64,000 bases of DNA, from positions 21,328,001 to 21,392,000 of the forward strand of contig JBANAY010000003.1 of NCBI GenBank assembly GCA_037952775.1, read 5' to 3'. Shown here piece after piece: positions 1 through 9,973 of the stretch; within the stretch, counting starts at the first letter, position 1, and each line of letters starts with the position of its first letter. Below the pieces are notes generated by a model. The model made no database searches. It was not told the DNA's origin and was given only the letters and a program-made list of their open reading frames with translations. A program made the position numbers and the translations under genes. The DNA is from Clonostachys chloroleuca. Its lineage: Eukaryota > Ascomycota > Sordariomycetes > Hypocreales > Bionectriaceae.

Positions 1-589
1 CTTCCGTCTTCTTCGTCATTTCGTACAAAAGCAGCCCCTCCATCTAGAACTCGCATAAAATCTCCGGGTGCCCTGGAAAAATGGGTTTAGGGAACTCCGT
101 CATCCCTCCGTTCAGGGTTGTGATCTCTGTGGCTCCTAAGTTTTATCTGATGGGGATGTGGCAGAACATATCGCTTCAAGCTGATTGGAAGTTATGCAGA
201 GAATAGGCTGAGCCTTGGCCGAATCAAGCCTGGTTGGGTTGGTAGGGCAGTCCTTCGCCACTCACCATTTCCGGGCTATTCTTAAATTTAGCTAGCCTGT
301 TGATCCAATTAACGGCTAGTCTAATACTGATATGATGGCACGGCTTCGAATATGACTTCATATAGACATGTTGATTCTCACTGTAAAGACCACAAAAAGG
401 GAGAACGCCAAGTACGATCATGCCCTCCTCGTCAAACTCGCTTTGAGCTACGTGGAAACTACCTTTTGCCATTAGCCTTTACCTGTCTTTGATAGATGAT
501 CTTTAGGTAAGTTCCACTTGCCCCCTGTATATGAAAACCTAGGTACCCTGCTACCCAGCTCGTCATGTTCTCAGAGATGGGGATAGAGC

Positions 590-590
<1 letters not shown>

Positions 591-620
<30 letters not shown>
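591..620 (+). repeat. A30 homopolymer
   Basis: Thirty consecutive A residues are seen directly. It is one of several long A/T tracts in the window (also 1867-1884, 2027-2050, 13821-13844 as T, and 29597-29616). Confidence 0.95.
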
Positions 621-621
<1 letters not shown>

Positions 622-1169
622 ACAAAGGGAGGCCTCGACGGGTGCGTTTGATAATGTTTGGTGAGACCGATTAAGATAAGGCTACATTATCAGGTTACTA
701 TAGCTCTTAAATTATTTGCGGTCATGCAAGAGGGAAAACAAACATACAAGCCACCTGACTTCTCCACACTAGAGCATTGCATCAAGGTTGAAAACAGAAC
801 ATCTTAAGACTCGTCAAAAAGGAGCACATTTAATTACGCAGTTTGGCGTCTTCTTAGTTTCAGTTCCATTAGACACGGAGAAAACGCTCCTTTCGCGCTA
901 TTGATCTTTTGGGTGGCTTTCTGCGCGATAATGTAAACGGTGGTGACATGCCGGTGATGTTGGTGGCCCTCAAAATTTGTTGATAGAAATGGCCACATCG
1001 TCAAACATTGGCGCCTCTTGAAATGGAGGTCAAGGATAGCATGGCAAGAAACTTCAGGCGTTTCTCTGTACATTGGTCAATGATGAATTCGAGTCTCTGA
1101 CACGCCATCAACGTCATCACTGAACCGGATGTTTGCTCTCGATGTTGGCTTCTTAGAGTCTCAGGCATC

Positions 1170-1176
1170 TATAAAT
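1170..1176 (+). promoter_or_regulatory. TATA box of the hydrophobin-like gene
   Basis: TATAAAT lies 147 bp upstream of the ATG at 1317. A pyrimidine-rich stretch (cgactctcccttcaattccc) and a CA-rich leader follow, as is common in strongly expressed fungal promoters. The role is inferred from position and sequence. Confidence 0.5.
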
Positions 1177-1316
1177 TCATTCGACTCTCCCTTCAATTCC
1201 CCGTTCTTCTCAGAGCATCACAATCTCACTGAACAACATCAGATCCAAATACTACAAACTCAATTTGAAACTCATCAACAAACTCCACGCCTCTTCTCTG
1301 CTCATCATCCATCAAA

Positions 1317-1756
1317 ATGAAGTTCTCCCTCGCTGCTAGCACTCTTGGCCTTGCTGCCCTCGCTCTTGCTGCTCCAGCCGACATTGAGGCCCGCACTGGA
1401 GGTTGGGGTGGTGGTGGTGGTGGTGGCGGCGGCGGTGGCGGTGGTGGCACCAACAATTGTCCAAGTACCCAACAGGCAGTTTGCTGCACAGGTGAGAGCT
1501 GCTATGTCTCTCAGGGCAAGAAGAATGGCGCCGGCAACACTGTGAACTGTGGCTCCAATTCCGCTACCGTCAAATGCTGCAATACCAACTCTTCTCCTGT
1601 AAGTGTGCCCATAAACCCGAGATCAGATCCCCCTATATGTGGAACTGAATTCTGACGAATAATTAGGGCTCACTTATTAATATCGACGCTCTCAACTGCG
1701 CCGACATCGGGGATATCAGTCTCGACCTCGGCGATCTTCTTGGCGGGTCGTCGTAA
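1317..1756 (+). CDS. Hydrophobin-like small secreted protein
   Basis: Two exons, 1317-1598 and 1667-1756, joined by a 68-bp GT..AG intron in phase 0, give a 123-aa protein. Residues 1-18 are a typical signal peptide (MKFSLAASTLGLAALALA). A glycine run of about 17 residues follows near residues 28-44. The mature part has eight cysteines in the hydrophobin order C, CC, C, C, CC, C. The spacing is X7, X4, X15, X8 and X16, so the gap between the third and fourth Cys is far shorter than in ordinary class I or II hydrophobins. The C-terminus after the last Cys is hydrophobic with alternating aspartates. Hydrophobins coat aerial hyphae and spores at air-water interfaces. Assignment to the hydrophobin fold rests on the Cys pattern only. 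Confidence 0.75.
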
Positions 1757-1866
1757 ATATTCAGAATTCAATGAATACCCATTACTCGGCAATTGAGGGC
1801 GATGATTTTGATTTTCACTCTGCTTGCTGATGCTGACCTAGAGGGTTGACGTCAGACCGTTGATCC

Positions 1867-1884
1867 AAAAAAAAAAAAAAAAAA
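1867..1884 (+). repeat. A18 homopolymer
   Basis: Eighteen consecutive A residues in the 3' flank of the hydrophobin-like gene, seen directly. Confidence 0.9.
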
Positions 1885-2026
1885 TGTATGATAGGATGAG
1901 ATGCTTAGTCGGGCTTGTCACTCAGCATACTGCCACTCATTTGGGATACGGGGGACGGAACATTGTACGATATCTTGCCGACCTGCATACGATCTTTAGC
2001 CCTCAAAAGTCAATTTATCTTGTTTC

Positions 2027-2050
2027 AAAAAAAAAAAAAAAAAAAAAAAA
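2027..2050 (+). repeat. A24 homopolymer
   Basis: Twenty-four consecutive A residues, 142 bp downstream of the A18 tract, seen directly. Confidence 0.9.
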
Positions 2051-2349
2051 GCCCTCTACTTTATCTTTGTGGGCGAATGTGACCTGAATAACTGAAACAT
2101 ATTTGAGCTTCGTTTTCTATCCTGGTCTAGATATTGATGTCTTTCTACTAGGTTGTCTTTTATACAACAGCCTATCCTCTCTTTGCTTAGAAAATTCATG
2201 GCCCAAACCTCAGTATGATAAAGTTCCTCCTCGTCCATAGAATTAAAGGTCAGGGTCGTGGAATTGGTTACTTACTTTCCTTCGGCGGTATCAGTTGCTC
2301 CTTAAATATACATGGTTGTTGAAATCTATCCCATAGGCTATAGGTATAA

Positions 2350-3731
2350 TCACCATTCACGCAGCTCGCCTCCGGGACCTACAAACCCAGGGCTCACCCA
2401 AGGCTCGGCACCTTTGCTAAGCTCGCGGATCCTTTCCTCATCTATCTCGATGCCCAAGCCAGGCCCCTTCATGAGTTGGATATAGCCGTCCTTGACATCC
2501 CAAATTTCAGGGTTCTTGATGTACGTCAAGAGGTCATGCCCCCCCGTATTGTAGTGAATGCCAAGGCTCATTTCCTGGATAGCAAAATTGGCCGTCACTG
2601 CGTCCACCTGTATGTTGGCGGCTAGTGCAATAGGCCCCAGAGGGCAGTGAGGTGCGATGGGCACATCGTACGCCTCCGCCATGGTTGCAATTCTTCGAAG
2701 TTCCGAGATGCCTCCTACATGAGAGATATCCGGCTGGATGATGTCCACACAAGCGGCTTCGAGAAATGGTTTGAAATCCCAGCGACTATGAAGACGCTCT
2801 CCCAGTGCAACAGGGCAGCTCACTGACCGTGAGAATTCCTTGATCCCCTCGATGTGCTCCGATAAAAGGGGCTCTTCGATGAACATTGGACGGTGCGGTG
2901 CTAAAAGAGTGGCCAGCTGCTTGGCCATTGGCCGGTGGACACGACCGTGAAAATCTACTCCGGCGTCCATGCCCGTCGATTTAACTGTCTGTACCCGCTC
3001 AACGCAGGCGTCGAGAGCAGAAGGTGAATCAAGCCAGCCAAGGTCCTCCGTCCCGTTCATTTTAACTGCAGTAAATCCCTGTGCCTTGCGGGAGAGCCTG
3101 AAAAGTAATCAGTCTATCCGGAACACCCAAAGAGGAGGTTGGGCTACGACCTACGCTTGGGTCTTGACATCAGAGGGTCTGTCACCTCCAATCCACGCAT
3201 AGACCTTGATGGTATCCCTGACCTTGCCGCCCAGGAGTTCATAGATGGGGAGCCCGATTTTCCTCGCTGTAGTTTCTTGTCAGTACAAGTATCTGATGGC
3301 CCTAAGATATTACGGCAGGGTCATTGTTCCTACCTTTGAGATCCCAAAGCGCGATGTCGATACCTGCAAGCGCGCTCATGAAGACAGGGCCACCACGGTA
3401 AAATCCCATTCGCCATGACTTTTGCCAGATTTGCTCGATTTCACTGGCACGTGTCAGCTTTGTTCATGTTGTCCCTCTCGCTGCAGCTTTGTTGGATCCC
3501 TACTCTGCCTCCATTCCCGTGTATTGAGAAATCCAAGCATCTAGACACCCTTCGACGGCCTGGGTATGCCCTTCAAGAGATGCTGTATTTGGGGTTAGTT
3601 CCGCTTTCCTCCGTCTCGTGTGGTCATCAAATACCTTCTCCCCAGCCCACATTGCCCGCATCGTCGGTGATCTTGACAAACAGCCATCTCGGCGGGACAC
3701 GAAAGTACTCGATTTGCGCAATTTTCCCCAT
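2350..3731 (-). CDS. Galactonate dehydratase-like enolase-superfamily enzyme
   Basis: Five exons on the minus strand, 3731-3635, 3582-3504, 3443-3334, 3266-3155 and 3097-2350, join with consistent phases into 381 aa, close to the length of bacterial D-galactonate dehydratase. The N-terminal capping domain begins [20 protein letters not shown]. The barrel shows the metal-ligand and catalytic blocks of the mandelate-racemase group: [27 protein letters not shown] and [13 protein letters not shown]. The C-terminal capping motif is [10 protein letters not shown]. The expected reaction is dehydration of a sugar acid such as D-galactonate to a 2-keto-3-deoxy acid, in the cytosol. Substrate preference among related acid-sugar dehydratases cannot be fixed from motifs. 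No pathway partner lies next to it. Confidence 0.88.
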
Positions 3732-5150
3732 GTTTTCCTGTGCCGATACAATTGGCTTTTTGACTGTGATAACAAGAGGCTCAAGTGCGGGCTGCTGCAG
3801 AACCCCGCGGCAGTAAAATTATGCGCGATGGAGTAAATGAAGTTGGCCCATGCCGGGTAATACCAGTTTTACGACGGATTTGTGTCGGCGGTTAGGCCGA
3901 TGCCAAATGTCGGGTTGACTGCGATCTAGTCTTGGCTCATTATTGCCAAGCAGGCATATGCCTAGTTATTCCAGTTTCTGATGTCCCTAATTTCTGGAAC
4001 GCATCTCGTCCGACAAATAAGCCATCATTTGCCTTGGAAATTTGCATTTGGCACCGGTCGGTATCCGGGCGGCGCCGATGCCACAGAACGTCCAGGATAA
4101 ATATCCGACGATCCACTCCGTTCGACTCAAGGTGAAGTGACGACATCAACAACATGCATAAAAATTGCCGGATGTCAAGGCATTTACTATCTAGGAATCA
4201 ATCTCAACTTGGGATCAAGGTGGCCTATAAAGTGAAATGATTAATTAAACAATGTGTTTGGGGTTTTTGTCTGGCAACTAGAATCTACGAATATTGCATA
4301 GCAATCTGCTGTAAGTGCTGATGGAACTTGATTTCTTCTAAATAATATAGAACGTGACCTTTTGATGCAAAACTTAGACTAGGATACTTCTAGAGACAAC
4401 TCCATATCACTGGGAAAAAAAGAAGTAAGCTGGCGAGAGGTGAGCGGACAACGCAAGTAAAATCGGGAACCAAGTTGGTTGGTTGTTCTCGCGAGCATTG
4501 AGCGCCTTGGTACCACGACGAAAGAAAAATCGAGAGTGGTTCCAAGGCCGATCATCAGGCGAGCGCAAGTGCTCAGACCAGGCTTGATTGTATTTTGAAC
4601 TACCTATACTAGACACCCATGGTGCCCCTTGGCAACTGTGAGACTATGGTTTATCATTGGCTACTACGAAAAACAACGCAGCTGCTCCAGGAATAGGATC
4701 TTCCGTACTCGCTGGCCGTGCCGCGTGTGCCTTCTTCAGACCAGTGTGCTGCCCCCGGCAACACGCGCAGCCCTATGGGTACCTTGTCCCATAAGGGTCT
4801 TTGCCCCGGTGCCGCCCACGGTGCTGCCTGGCCTTGGCGCGCTCAGCAGGAGCGCCGCGAGTTCGATGCCCGAGAGCTGGCGATCGCTTATCCTCCTCAT
4901 GCCGATAGTGACGCCAAGGCCACCCCCCAGCACTCGAGCCGCAGGGGGAAGCCCAGTCTGTACCAACTTATGTTAAAGGCTTCGTCTGTGTTCACAAGAA
5001 CCCAGACCAGCCGCGTAGCCGCCCTCCACGGCGGCGGATGCTGCCCTCCGTCTTGAGGTGGGCACTTCATGAGGCAATCAATCGGATGACCTGCTCTACA
5101 GTAGCTTGATGCGTTAATAAAAATAACAAAGGGGGCTTACATGGATATAT

Positions 5151-5415
5151 CCGCTCTACCATTGTTGGTTGACACCATGCATATTACGAGAGGATATCAC
5201 CATAATTTCACTCTACTGCTGTTGGTGCACCCCATGCATATTACGAGAGGACATGACCGTAATGTATTAGCACGTACATGAAGCCCCGAAGAGCCCCCTC
5301 CTTTCCGCGCGTTGCGACGGTCCGGCGCAACCCAGACTCGCCACATGAAAAGACGGTTTTCACTCTATTGCTATTGGTTCACTCCAGACAAATCATGAGA
5401 GGATACTGCCGTTGT
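5151..5415 (+). repeat. Three copies of a 56-bp repeat
   Basis: Copies at 5151-5206, 5208-5263 and 5360-5415 align without gaps. Copies 1 and 2 share an identical core, CCATGCATATTACGAGAGGA, and both end ACC(A/G)TAAT. Copy 3 is more diverged, with several transitions, but keeps the TCACTCTA(C/T)TGCT and ATGAGAGGATA blocks. The array ends about 440 bp upstream of a secreted-protein gene. Whether it is a regulatory array or the remnant of a repeat family is unknown. Confidence 0.8.
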
Positions 5416-5728
5416 GTTTAAAAAAAATTGGAGAGTAGAAAATGACGGTTCATTCCCCCTCCCTTTCTCTCTGTTTTTTCTCTTTTTGAATAGTGAAGCC
5501 TTTGTTCCGAGTCACGACTTAGCCAAAGGTCCCAAACGAAGATGCAACACGATGTAGGTTATTGTTCACTATTTTTGGCTTCAGTGTGAATTATCATGCC
5601 ATGTTATTACAGGAAATTACGATGGAGCACGGCTGCAAGCTGAGGAACACTCGAGCCAACAGTCAATAGCCAACAGGTTCAATGGATAACCGGGAGAAAG
5701 AAGCTGCCAAGCCGAGCTTCACGATGGC

Positions 5729-5736
5729 TATATAAA
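5729..5736 (+). promoter_or_regulatory. TATA box of the small secreted protein gene
   Basis: TATATAAA lies about 118 bp upstream of the ATG at 5854, followed by a pyrimidine-rich leader. The role is inferred from position. Confidence 0.5.
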
Positions 5737-5853
5737 CAGCATCTTCTCCTACGTACACGTTATCTACAAACCAAATCAAACAAGCTCTTCTATTCATCTC
5801 TTTCAATTTCTTCACACTATTGAGCTAAAATCGACCGCTTTCAAGTTACCATC

Positions 5854-6463
5854 ATGCGCTTTAACCTTTTGGCCACCCTTTGTGCCCTTTTGGCAACCAC
5901 CCAACTGGCAATTGCAGCCGATCCTCCCAGGCCTCCCACGCCTCCTAACCCTAACACCAACAGACAAAATGTTGCAGATGCCGCGTATGTACACGTATAT
6001 CACTCTCACTTCAAACCTAGCTTCTCACTTTAACTCTTGATATAGTTTTTATACCGCAGCGGCTTGCGGTATTGGAGCTATAATTTGCACTGCCAACGGA
6101 CAGTCTGGGGCAGGTTATGCGTTGTCAGCCGCTTCGGTCTGTTGCGGTTTGGCCGGCGGTAAAATAGCGAATAAAAATGACCAGCAATGGGACGCGTCGG
6201 TCAAGAAATACGGAGACAAAGCAAAGGCTACCTGTAATAAGATCAAAGAGGGAGTTTTTCTGTGCGGAGAGTGGGTTGTCGAGATGGTTGGTGGTGTTTG
6301 GCAGGTGGTTCGGCGAGCGACCACAGCAGAACGGCATTTTATTCCGCGCAAAAGAGCTCATCTAGCAAGGTCAATTGATGGTCTCAAAACCAAGGGTAGG
6401 AGAAAAATGCGACGCTCTTCCCGCGGTGGGGAGGCCAGAGATCGGATGCCATTAAGACTTTAG
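5854..6463 (+). CDS. Small secreted cysteine-containing protein, unknown function
   Basis: Exons 5854-5984 and 6046-6463, with a 61-bp intron, give 182 aa. The start was chosen because it opens a clean signal peptide (MRFNLLATLCALLATTQLAIA) after a TATA box. A Pro-rich linker (DPPRPPTPPNPN) follows. Next is a hydrophobic segment with two small-residue helices carrying Cys (CGIGAIIC, VCCGLAGG), then a mixed helix with two more Cys. The mature part has six cysteines. The last 50 or so residues are strongly basic (RKR, GRRKMRRSSR). I do not recognise the family. The size, signal and cysteines fit an effector-like or antimicrobial secreted protein, but that is inference. The basic tail might instead be read-through past an unrecognised intron. 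Confidence 0.6.
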
Positions 6464-6800
6464 ACCATCTTAACCAGCACTCTTGGGGATAAGGGAAGGG
6501 GGAAATCGGGGAGGGAGGGTGGATGAGGTCAGAATAGAGGGGATGGTACGATGAGAGGGTGGCTGCGGGGCAATTTATTAGTCATTTTGAACCAACAGCA
6601 TACCAACATCCAAAAGTACCCAGATGCCTTGCATGGAGTGATTGTCTCATCTGCCTTCTGTTGGTCGTTGTGGCTGTGCTGCATTTCAATTGTGGATATA
6701 AATATTCTGTTGGGTTACCGTTCAATCTCCCTGCTACTTTCCCTCGTTCGCCTCCCTTCTACCCATCCTTGTCAAGAACAAACACCATTTTTTCAACACA
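6464..6800. other. Intergenic
   Basis: Short spacer with the 3' flank of the secreted protein gene and the promoter of the membrane protein gene. A TATAAATA motif occurs near 6697. Nothing else is seen. Confidence 0.5.
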
Positions 6801-7510
6801 ATGGGAACACCAAGCGAAACGCTTTCCCGGCTGCTCCCTAATGGGTTAATGCTAATGGTTTATCTGTCAAGGATTAGTGCCCTGGCAGCCTTTATTATTC
6901 TTATAGACTTAAGGGGCATTATACCACGGACAATCATTTACCACAGTCTTGGTATTGTAAGTTTTTGATTTGATATTGAACCTCTCAAGATTTCATTACA
7001 ATTCTAATGAAATAATTTAGTGTTTTGCCTCTTTTTCACTTGTAAACATGGGCTCTGATCCAGTTCGTGCCTTCCGGGAGGAGACCGAGAAACCTTCACT
7101 GACATCACTCTCTCTGCTCTTGCTTTTGAATTTGTTTCATCTTATTTTGGCGTGGGTAGCATTTGGTCTAATGCTTGCTTCGCACTTCTGGCCTACCGAT
7201 ACGTTGACCCCAAACAGAATCTGGTTCCTTTGGGGGCAAGCATATGTGTAAGCTTCTATATCAATTCGATATATTCTTGACTGTCAAGCTAACATTGCAT
7301 AATATTTACAGGTGGCCCACTGTTGTGATTGGTTTGCTAAGGGAGCATGTTACGACCCAGGACAAGAAGAAGAAGGCTTTGTGTGAGGCCAAGGAGAAAG
7401 CTTTGCGTGAGGCTGAGAAGAAGGATTCACACGAGGCTGAGAAGCCAGGCGAGAAGGACTCAATTGCAGAGCCAGTATTGGGTTTATGTAAGTCGCGTTC
7501 AAATCTTTGA
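6801..7510 (+). CDS. Small membrane protein with charged C-terminal tail, unknown
   Basis: Exons 6801-6956, 7021-7247 and 7312-7510 join in phase into 193 aa. Hydrophobic segments are seen at about residues 17-38 and 90-115, and weaker ones near 43-63 and 150. The C-terminal 50 residues are an imperfect Lys/Glu/Ala repeat (KALCEAKEKALREAEKK), probably a charged helix facing the cytosol. The family is not recognised. An alternative 3' end exists: a donor GTAAGT at 7488 and an acceptor at 7598, preceded by a CTAAC branch site, lead into a further exon. That exon reads best (EDENWWSQNLLVELPSHPGG) up to 7803 if the G run at 7646-7651 carries a one-base error. The 3' end is therefore uncertain. 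Confidence 0.55.
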
Positions 7511-9973
7511 CGTCTGCTTTTTGGCAAGAAAATGGCTGCGCCACTCTCCCCTCCAGCCTGTGCGACAGCATCTAACCAAGCGACAGAACCGTTCGTAGGT
7601 TTGGCTGCAGAAGCCTTATGCTCAGATATGCACCAGTATCAGCTTGGGGGGAGGATGAAAACTGGTGGTCACAGAATCTCTTGGTTGAGTTGCCATCCCA
7701 TCCTGGAGGAGGCTCGTCATTGCATAAGATATTCTCGTACTATTTCAGCAAGTCTACATTCTTGACCTCAGCTGCTCATGAAACATGCTCCGGCCATAGA
7801 TAACCCGGCGAGCTTCTGTGCGACCTACGAACCTGCAACTGAAGCATTGGCCCAACAGCAGTAATAAGACATGGCGGGTCAAATTCTTATGTGTGGGCGG
7901 TTCATTGAGTGTTGTTGGCGGAAATCATCAATCGGTGTTTTGCTCAGATATGGGGCTGTTCGTGATAAAAACTGAAAGAGCGGATATGGGATGTGATGTT
8001 TTGGCAGAGGAAACTATGTGATCATTTCGAAATGACGATCCAACTCTCACCCAGGGTTCCCATCCTTGCCAGCCGCGCATGGAGACAACTATGAACACGC
8101 ACCAGGCGATTTCCAGTGTCGAGAGGAGTAGCAACAGGAAAGGGGGCCGGAAGCCTATTTCTGCCTCCTGTATGATTAGCTGGGGAAGAGGCGATTCAGT
8201 TACATGACCCCTGATTGATTCTTACACGGGCAAATCAGAACACCAAAATTTCACGCATGCACAGGAAGCCGACGCTGTTTATGGGTGGTGAAATCCGTGG
8301 TTTAACAGCTCTCGGGCCCCAGAGAAGCGATATTAGAACGATGAGGACTGGGCTTGACGACGATGGGGCCAAACTCATCCACCGCGATGAGCAGACCGTG
8401 ATACCAAGGAATCGATTGTTGTAAATCAGCCCTACGGCGTAGGGACAATATCTTCACAGGCGCTTTGCTCTTGTATATCTATGCCCACCAAACGTAATGA
8501 GGTCAAGGCCTAGGCTATCTCATCTCCGTCAATTCTAATAGCCGCGCGTTCCTCTTGAGTGAGGACGTCTCATCGTGCAGGGTATCTTCCATGGTGGGTA
8601 CCAATTTCATCTACGCCTGGATCTCGGGGAGAATCTTCCGGGATAGCACAGAAGGAAGGGAGTCTCCGCCTACGGCCAAGCCTAGCTCAGTGTCTACCTC
8701 AAGCCAACTGATTGCCAATTTTGGGCGGATGCAATTATAGGGCTTCAGCCGGTATCAAAAAAGGAAGCTTAGTATATGCAATGCGTTTGAGATACGGGCG
8801 CCAATGTAAGGAGACAGAGCGGTAGATCTAGATCTGGTTGACGTTCTCACGAGATGTCATATTTGGGACCTCCCACCTACTTGATATCAGACCGTGAAGG
8901 TATAGCTATAGCTTAATTATCTACTTGAAAGTAATGAGATTCTTATGAATAATGCCGTCAAATGTGTATAATGTGGGCGAATCGCGAAGCAGGACCAAAT
9001 GATCCATATGATACAAGGAGCCAGGATAGCTGAAGTCTTGCATTATGGGAAGCCAAGGCGGAAAGGGCTGGATCTGGACTGGATCAAGGATGGTAGGAAG
9101 GAGCCAGACCGAGGATATGGGACCTACGGCAATTCCCATGAATCAAGCTTCTTATCTAATTCTTAGCCTCAGATGCTGAGATCGCCAAGCGAACAGGCCC
9201 ATTTAGGACAGTGCCGGATCCTACGTCGGCTATTGCTCAGCCAGAGAAGCCTGCGATTTTACGGTCTTACTACCATCATGTCGTACACAGGCAGACAGAA
9301 TGGCATCGTATGTACCCATTCACTTACCATTCACCATCCCTACGAAGGTAAATGAAAGGGCGGCTGCTGCAGGCTTTCTTACGTCTCACCCAATCCGGGC
9401 GATGCTGCAAGGAGGATCCAAATGATCCACACCAAAGGTCAGTTGATATTAATATGTGGCTGCATCCTCAGACAGTTGAAACCAATCAGCCTCCTTGATA
9501 AGATGCAGGATTCTTCCTGCATGGCCCCCGAGACTCTCCGTAGCTCATCATCCGGGATCTCCTCTCCCGATGCGCCAGAATTCCTCGTCGCACACTTAGT
9601 CAGATGGAACTCACATGGCGCCCTAGCCCATTACCCGTCTGATTCTGGTGGTGGGATACATGATGTTACATCGACGTGAGCAAGAGGTCGTTTATTGTCA
9701 CATGGAAAACATGAGGCACGTCCTCTTTCTTCCTTCCCAATCCCTCTTAACCCAAGGACTAGGACGCGGCACTCGCATTTGAACTCCAGTGCAGATTGTC
9801 CGGCTAGTTGCATATTGGAGCTGACCAGCCAATGGATGCCTTGACCTGAGTCCCCAGCATGACGATTTGAGACACTTTTTCGCACGACACTGCCCCTCGA
9901 CCTACTACCCCAAGGTATTCGCGACGTGAAGCAGTACACCCGTCTGTGACTTTCGTGTCCCCCGTCGCCTAAA
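7511..9973. other. Intergenic, possible extra exon at left, otherwise no gene seen
   Basis: 7599-7803 may be a last exon of the preceding gene. From about 7810 to 9970 all frames are broken by frequent stops and I recognise no domain. A patch around 9180-9640 has interrupted coding-like sequence in one frame and could be an eroded gene, but I cannot identify it. Confidence 0.4.

Larger units (their letters stand above)
1..1316. other. Intergenic, no gene recognised
   Basis: I see no convincing gene here. The stretch contains an uninterrupted A30 tract and, at its right end, the promoter of the hydrophobin-like gene. Short open frames on the minus strand at 224-472 and 834-1073 have no recognisable motif. 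Confidence 0.5.
1757..2349. other. Intergenic with two long A tracts
   Basis: This is the 3' flank between the hydrophobin-like gene and the convergent dehydratase gene. It holds A18 at 1867-1884 and A24 at 2027-2050, with about 140 bp of non-coding sequence between them. No gene is seen. Confidence 0.6.
3732..5853. other. Intergenic, GC-rich island and repeats, no confident gene
   Basis: The stretch contains the dehydratase promoter, an AT-rich part (about 4150-4420), a GC-rich island at about 4700-5060 with open frames but no recognised domain, and three copies of a 56-bp repeat between 5151 and 5415. I cannot support a gene. Confidence 0.45.

Noticed and set aside
224..472. 82-aa open frame on the minus strand
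   Set aside because: No domain, no splice partners and no conserved motif. It could be chance in a gene-poor region.
4629..5056. Overlapping open frames in the GC-rich island
   Set aside because: Several frames are open because of GC content. None has a recognised motif or coherent exon structure.
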